Shown here: positions 57,574 to 64,000 of the stretch, piece after piece
How the letters are laid out: the number at the start of each line of letters is the position of its first letter
Position numbering within the stretch: position 1 is the first letter of the stretch
Source: Lepidodermella squamata
Taxonomy: Eukaryota; Gastrotricha
NCBI GenBank assembly: GCA_047495785.1
Contig: JBLDXI010000021.1
Coordinates: 1,488,001-1,552,000 of the forward strand
DNA length: 64,000 nt
Direction of reading: 5' to 3'
Program-made: the position numbers and the translations under genes
Notes under the pieces: generated by a model
The model's input: the letters and a program-made list of their open reading frames with translations, nothing else
What the model was told of the DNA's origin: nothing
Databases searched by the model: none

Positions 57574-60500
57574 CTATCGCACTTCGACTTTGAGCTTGTA
57601 CTCCTGGTCACAGCCGAGATACGAATCACACATAAAGTAGAGAATGAACTGGTTGCTGGAGTCGCTAGGCGCCGTAAAATCCAGCTTAACCTTCGTTTTC
57701 GCCTGAACAACCGTCAGGCGCTTGATGCACAACAGCGTGTTGGCTTTCGGGTCGCCGATGACCAGCCACCAGCCCTCGTCGCGTTTGCGAGGGTAGAACG
57801 GCGCGATAACCGGCCCCACGGTCTCGTCCTCACGCTCGAGGGACACCTCGACATTAACAGACTGACCCGCCCGGACGCTGTCCTTTTCGATATGGTACGT
57901 CAGCTCGATATTCGGATAGGCGTTGCAAAACCGAGCGACATCAGCCATTCGAGTTTCGTCGAGCTGAAGCAACTTCTCACGCACGTCGTCGTCCAGCTCC
58001 ATGATATCGAAAATGGTCTCGACTTTCTTCTCTTGACAGCGAGAGATTATTTCTGACGTGAAATGCGGCAACTGACGCAAATACGGGTCCTTATTCCACA
58101 TAGCCTGCGTGATCATTTGAGCAAGTTCCATAGCCGCTAGAGCAGGGGCGAGCCAGCCGTTTGAGCTCAAGACATCAACACAGGCTTGAACAATCAGAAT
58201 TGCCTTAGACAAAATCTGCTCGGTATCAGCTTGCAACTCAGCCGGAAGGGTCATTCTACTCAAATGAGCTTGCAGCAGTAGATTGGCCTTGACGTGCGGG
58301 TCGGTGAACTTGGCCTGAGCAGCCGGCAATTTATTCGGGACATGCTCAGCCAACTGAGCGAGAATCGTGTTTTCGTTGTGGCGAATCGGCAGTTCTTCGA
58401 ACTCGGCGGCATTGGCCACGATTTCCAACAGACCTCGAAGCTTAGTTTTCGCGGTCAGCGACATCGAGAACAACTCGATTGTCGTGTAGTTGATGTAGTA
58501 ATAGGCGGCGATCATGCCCAGATTGAGCGGGGTCAGGTCCATTTCGTCCTCGACCGAGATGCACTTCGACGTCTCAAGGTCGGACAGAGTTTGCTCGACC
58601 ACCTCAGACAAATGATCTGACAGGTGGCGATGAGTAACGCCCTGGTATAAAAAATATAAAAAAATGAATAAAAAAATTATAATAATTTTGCTTACCTGAA
58701 GGTTGTAATAATTGGGGTTTTGGGTCATTCGCCGGTATAAAAAGGTCCAGGTCAAATAGTCGACCGCGTCCTGTTTGTTCTCGATGGTTTTCGTCACGAT
58801 TTCCGCATTGAAATGATCGTGCATGAAATGATCGAGATGCGACTCGACCGGGAGTGGCTCGAACAAAAACTTCTTGTAGAACTCCTTCTTATTCGACTGG
58901 CACATGACAACCGCCTTCGACTCGGCGTCAAGCATCGGCCGGTTAGCCACGCCTAGCATGTGCAGAATCTCGCTGGTTTGGTAGTCCTCGTAGCAGTGAT
59001 TGCGCCCGTTATACCACTGCGTATCCATGACGATGACCATGAATGACGAAACACTGATCTGGCGGGCGAGACTTCGGCTAGCAACGAGCACTTGGATCGC
59101 GCCGGACTGGAACAACTCGCGAACAATCATCGCATCTGTGGGCGAGGTACCCTCGTGGAGATACGCGACGCCGTTCGTCGTCGTTTCTTGCAGGGTTTTA
59201 TCCTCGAATTTCGTGACGAATTCCTGAATGGCGGCTTCAGGCAAATGCCGGAACTGGGTCGGCTTCAAATCCGCAGCGCAGTACGTCAGCAAATCAATCG
59301 CAGTGATACGCGTTTGTTTCCGCGACGGGACATACACAACAACAGGCTTCCCTCCAGCGTGGTTGACAATTGCGTTGTACAACGGTTTCGCCATAGCCAA
59401 CAACCTGGTGTGGTTATGGCTGATATTGAAGCTTTGAACGTGGAGTTCCAACGGCAGGGGTCGCACGTTCGGGTGGAAGTTGAAGGTATTTTGAGCCGAA
59501 ACACCCAGCCATTGCGCAACATCTCGCGCATTCGCCAGAGAAACACTCAAAGCCACGATTCGAATCGGTTTCTGGCTATCGGCTAGCTGCGAGCTCATGT
59601 AACGAGTTCGGGAGCAGACAACCTCAAGAATCGGGCCGTTGACACCGGAAATCAGATGCATGTCGCTGGCGATGAATAGGCGAGTTTGTTGCACAGCTTT
59701 ACGCTGCTTCCAACGACGGCTCATCATGTCCCACTTATCAGCGGCCGAAACAACCAGATCGGCCTTAGCGATCAGTTTCATATCCGTCGCCATTTCTCCC
59801 GTGAGTAATACGACCCGCTTGCCCAATTTCTTGCCGAATCGATTGAGCCAGGCGTCGTAGACTTGCTGGGCGAGAGATTCGACGGGTGAGACAAAAACAG
59901 CACGACCGTCCGGCTCGTTCAAAAACATGCGCATGATAGCGATTTCAGCGCAAACCAGTTTTCCAGAGCCGGGTGGAGCTGCGACCAGTACGTTGTCGTC
60001 CGTGTTGAACAGCGCGTTGAAAACCTGCGTTTGGATCGGGTTGAAAATCTTGAATTCGTACAGCTGTTCGAAGTCAGCGCGGCGCAGGGCTGAAATCGGC
60101 AGAGGCTGCAGATCAAGCAATTCGGTCGGTGGCGGATTTTTCTCAGGCAAAATCAGATGTTTGAACGAAACCGGCAACACAGTCTCACTGGCTAGCCAGC
60201 GATCTGACACAACTCGGATGAAATAGTGAGGCGGCAGTGGGTCAAAAACTGGGACGAAGAACTTGACGGAATGTTCGTCCTGGCAGAATTTCTGCTTCAG
60301 AAGGAAATATTCGTGATGTAGAATAGTTTCACCGTCGACGTCTTCAACAAAAATCCAGAAAGCCTCAGCGCCACCGTGAACTTTTTCATCCCACTGGAAA
60401 TCCGGGGTGATAGTCAGCTCAACTCGAAGGGTCGCGCGGGTGATTGGCAGAACGTGGACGGCTAACTCAAGCCTTGGCAACTGGTGGATGTACTTATGCA

Positions 60501-63500
60501 GAGTTTTGCCAAGTTTCGGGATTCGAATCAACTCGCCAAGTTCATTCGGCCCCAAATCGTAGTAACGTTCCCATGGGATGTTCTTCTTTTCCAACTTTCG
60601 GACAATATCTTCCGAAAGCTTTTTGAACTGACGAAGAGGGCACATTGAATCCCACATCTTCTTGTCAACCATTTTGCAAATGCACAACGCCTTTTGGGCC
60701 AAAGCTGCCCAACCTCGGTGGAGGGCGATTTCGAAAATAGCTCGGAATAAACGGCCGGCTGATTGGGAGATGTACACCATATCGGCGGAAAGCGAAAAGC
60801 CGTCAAGTTTCAGGTTGGAAATATAAGCCTGGAGCAGAACATTGACCTTGGCACTCGGCTCGTCGATACCTTCTTTCACTGGGATCGGAACTCGTTCCAA
60901 TAATTTTGTCAATTCCAGTTTTTCCTCATCACGAATGCTGATGTACTTGAATTCGGATGATAGTGAGAAAACTCGGAAAAGTTCGATTTCCGTCAAATAC
61001 GGCTTCATAAACTGGTTGTAAGTAGCCACGGTTTCGTGGGTCAAATAGTAATGGCTGGAAATTCGACCCAATTCAGTTGCCTGTAGCAGCCCGGTTTTTC
61101 GGTCGTATTTGATGATGTTATGCTTTGCCAAAATTGTCGCCGCAGTGTGGACCAAATCGCGGCGATGGGCCTCAAGCAACGCGTCGGCCTTGACCTTTTC
61201 AGGCGTGATTCCATACAACTGAGGGGCACGAATCATTCGAATATACAAATAAGTGTAACCGAGCCAGTTAATAGCATCGCGAACTGTTTGAATCGTGCCC
61301 AAAACAAGCTCAGCGTTGAGATTATCCGCCATTTTCGAAACGAACTGACTCTCGACCGGCAGTTGTTGGTTCATCAGCGACAGGTAGAACTGAAGCTCAG
61401 AGTGATTTGTGATCAAAATACCTTCACCCTTCGTGTCAAACTGAGGTCGACCAGCTCGACCCATCATTTGCATGACATCCAGGGCATTCAATTCGACCCA
61501 GCGACCTTTTTCAGGGCTGTAGATCTGCGTGCCTTTGATTATAACCGTATGAGCTGGCAAGTTCACACCCCAAGCCAGAGTTGCGGTTGAAACCAGCACT
61601 TGAATGTGCTTGTCCGCGAACAAATCTTCGACGAGGGTTCGATCGACACGGGTCATACCGGCGTGGTGAATGGCGAAACCGTACGGTAACAAATCTTTCA
61701 ATTCGGAATTTTTGGTTTTATCCGCCTCGGAGCGCAAAATCTCAGTGGAGGTGGATCCTTCCTTCAAAAACGCGCCAAGAGTATCTTTCTGAAGGCACAA
61801 GTCACGGATTGCACGAGCGGTTTTACCGGTTTCTTTTCGGGAATGAACGAAGACTAGAACTTGATGCTGACCAGCGTATTCTTGAATCTTTTCATAAACG
61901 ATTTCATTCATAATTTGGTAACGTTTAATCGCCTTCTTCTCCGTGATACCAATGTATTGCTGCTCGAGAGGAACTGGGCGGTAGGAGTTGTCGAAATAAA
62001 ACAACCCGCGCTGAGGGTCAACTCGCAAAAATGCAGCGACATCGGCGAAATTAGGCAGAGTTGCGGAAAGACCAACGAGACGAACCTCTTCCTGGGTCGT
62101 CTCCATGTTTCTAATCGTTCGCGCTATAAGTGACTCCAAAACAGGACCTCGGTCGTCGTGGAGTAAGTGAATTTCGTCGACAATCATCAAACGAACAAGC
62201 TGAGTATATGCTCGTTCACCGGCTTTTCGTGTGACTATGTCCCACTTCTCTGGGGTGCACACAATGACTTGAGTCTCTTCGATCTGCTCCTTGCTCAGCT
62301 GATGGTCACCGGTCAACTCAGCCACCTTAAGACCATAGGCTTGTAGCCTTTTCGAGAAGTTCAGCGTCATTTCAGCGACAAGTGATCGCATTGGAGCGAC
62401 GTAAATTATTTTGAACTCATCAGCTCGAATTTGACCGTCAGGGTTGACGTGCTTACCGATTTCGCGCATCATTGTCAATAAGGCGACGTTGGTTTTACCC
62501 GAACCTGTTGGAGCGCAGACTAACATGTGCTCATCACTTTCAAGAGCGCACTTCGAAACTCTGCTCTGAATGCGATTCAAATGTTTGTAACCGGCAAAAA
62601 CGGGTTGTGCATATTTAGGGAGATCATCGATCGCTACCAACTTCTCATTTTCGTCGAGCGGTTTCGGTTTCAAAGCAGGTATGTGAACTTCTTCATACCC
62701 CTTTTTCTGTTTGCGGAATGACTTGTCAGGCAGGTTCACCTGTTTATTCACCATCAAATGGCTGCCTTGTGTAAACGTCATATCCTCCAGGTCGAGAACT
62801 TCGGCGTCCCTCAGCATTGTATCCTCTGTTCCTGTAGCAGCCGGTAAGTCGTCCGTTTGCATAGAGCCCAACTCGGCTTCCACGCGATTTCGACGGCCTG
62901 CTTCTCGGCGCTCGCGCTCTTCTTTTACGATATCCTGTTGATCAGTCGAGCGAAGAGCGTTGAGAATTTTCAACAGCTTGCTGTCCTTTCGCATTTTGTC
63001 TTCGATAGATTTTCGCTCAGATTCGGTTTGGGCAGATGCCAACAAAGTGCAATACAAAACTTTAAAACAAAGAGTTTTAAAAAAAAAACTTCTTTGGGTG
63101 TAACAAAAACGTACTCATGTCGCGATGTTTCCGAATTACTTTGATGAAATCGAATACGTTGAATCCCAATAACAGGACAAGTTGATTTTCCATTTCGCGA
63201 TCATCGGCGTAATTCTAATGAAACGATGCGTTTTAAATGTAGCAATTACTACAACAAAGACTTACCTTCAAAATCTCCAGCACTTCAGCTGTTTTCTTCT
63301 GTGAATCAAGCTCGTTAGTATAGACCTTCTTCAGCTCTCTTTGAAGCCAGAAAGCGTCGATGTCACGAGGGTGAAGACCTTTGTCTTTAGTGCCAGAGCT
63401 ACCCCCATCATCTAATTGAGCTTTTAATACAGTCATCTCTTGCGCCTCAGCGCCTTCGTCTTCCTCGTCATCTTCGCGGATTTCATTAGCGTATCCACCC

Positions 63501-64000
63501 TCCTCCTCGGATTCGGAGGACTCTTCGAATTGAACGTTAACGCCATAATCGGCATCCAAATCGGCTTCGGCTTCTCCATCACCGGTTTTTCGTTTTTCCC
63601 CACCGGTATTCCAATCACTTATTTTCTTCGCCAAGTTGACAAGTAAAGCGTATCGTTCGTCAGGAAGTTGTCCAAGAAGTTCTTCGACGTCCCGGCGTCG
63701 CTCTTTGTCGCGAATTTTATCGTTTTTCAAGGTGAGCAGCACTTCATCAGCAGCACCGCACAAAACGTCGCGGGGCTAAACAGAAAGTATTTACTATTTA
63801 CAAATTAAAACTTGAAAGTCTCACCTGATCGCCGATAGACGCTTGCAGAAAACTGAGTAATACCTCATACGTCTGCTTAGTTTCAGGCGTCTTCGGTTTA
63901 TACAAGATGCCGGGCATGTCTTCGGCGTCATCAAGAACTGATACAATTTTCCCTTTTTTAGCTTTGACCATCATTTCTGAAGATTCATAATCCGCTTCGT
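57574..64000 (-). CDS. SNRNP200: Pre-mRNA splicing helicase Brr2 (5' partial)
   Basis: Exons in coding order within the window: 64000-63825 (partial), 63775-63266, 63214-63115, 63059-58696 and 58641-57574; phases agree. U5 snRNP Ski2-like helicase that unwinds U4/U6 during spliceosome activation. N-terminal helper region: [15 protein letters not shown] and [16 protein letters not shown]; the start lies beyond the window. The first cassette is complete: motif [13 protein letters not shown] (about 62483-62520), DEIH (about 62166-62190), [26 protein letters not shown], then Sec63. The second cassette is degenerate: motif I reads APPGSGKL (about 59948-59990), DExH is SDMH (about 59646-59680) and motif VI is lost (MLGVANRP). 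In human Brr2 the second cassette is likewise inactive but keeps GKT and DEVH. The last intron (58642-58695) is 54 bp with no stop. Confidence 0.97.

Noticed and set aside
57550-63144. Several plus-strand frames opposite Brr2
   Set aside because: Complement of a strongly conserved helicase exon; no recognisable content.
1-64000. Prokaryotic-type systems (CRISPR array, operon of defence genes, prophage)
   Set aside because: All supported genes are animal genes with spliceosomal introns; no regular spaced repeats seen.

Overview
This is nuclear DNA from an animal, most likely an ecdysozoan invertebrate and possibly a nematode; I cannot name a species. The genes have many short introns (mostly 49-60 bp, GT..AG). 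Several start codons sit 0-13 bp after a pyrimidine-AG acceptor with no 5' exon, as expected for spliced-leader trans-splicing. Two genes (COX18-like and SLK-like) are only 38 bp apart, like an operon. Acceptor sites are looser than the strict TTTTCAG of Caenorhabditis (CAAG, AAAG and ATAG also occur), so a basal nematode or another ecdysozoan remains possible. All gene models were assembled by hand from reading frames, splice phases and recalled family resemblance; no search was run.

Layout. 1-8.1 kb: three angiotensin-converting-enzyme-like zinc dipeptidases, two in tandem (+) and one convergent (-). All keep HEMGH plus the downstream Glu. Two end in a GPI-type hydrophobic tail and one is soluble. 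8.5-11.3 kb: TXNL1 (thioredoxin + PITH) and NDUFS2 (complex I). 12.2-14.3 kb (-): a large, Gln/Ser-rich HES repressor with bHLH, Orange and WRPW, preceded by a 2.3 kb upstream region with two consensus CSL (Notch) sites. 16.6-19.8 kb (-): TTC1 and AGBL4/CCP6. 20.5 kb: a LINE reverse-transcriptase remnant. 23.1-26.7 kb: RABGGTB and an SLC17-type transporter. 28.4 kb: a small secreted eight-cysteine protein. 31.4-36.3 kb: COX18-like and SLK-like genes. 37.5-45.2 kb: TAPT1, a MIEAP-like protein, C20orf27/ADISSP-like and C2orf69-like genes. 46.7-52.7 kb: one 1690-residue protein with two KY/transglutaminase-like modules, both lacking the nucleophilic Cys. 53.6 kb (-): a second member of the eight-cysteine family. 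55.1 kb (-): a neuropeptide-like precursor. 57.6 kb to the end (-): the spliceosomal helicase Brr2 (SNRNP200), whose N-terminus lies beyond the window.

Most genes are conserved housekeeping functions (mitochondrion, splicing, prenylation, tubulin modification) and are not functionally linked, apart from the ACE cluster and the COX18/SLK pair. The best candidates for something undescribed are the paired eight-cysteine secreted proteins (both 123 residues, with the same phase-2 intron just before Gln-Cys-Arg), the double KY pseudo-transglutaminase, and three long fold-back repeats (6.1, 15.9 and 52.0 kb), two of them inside introns.
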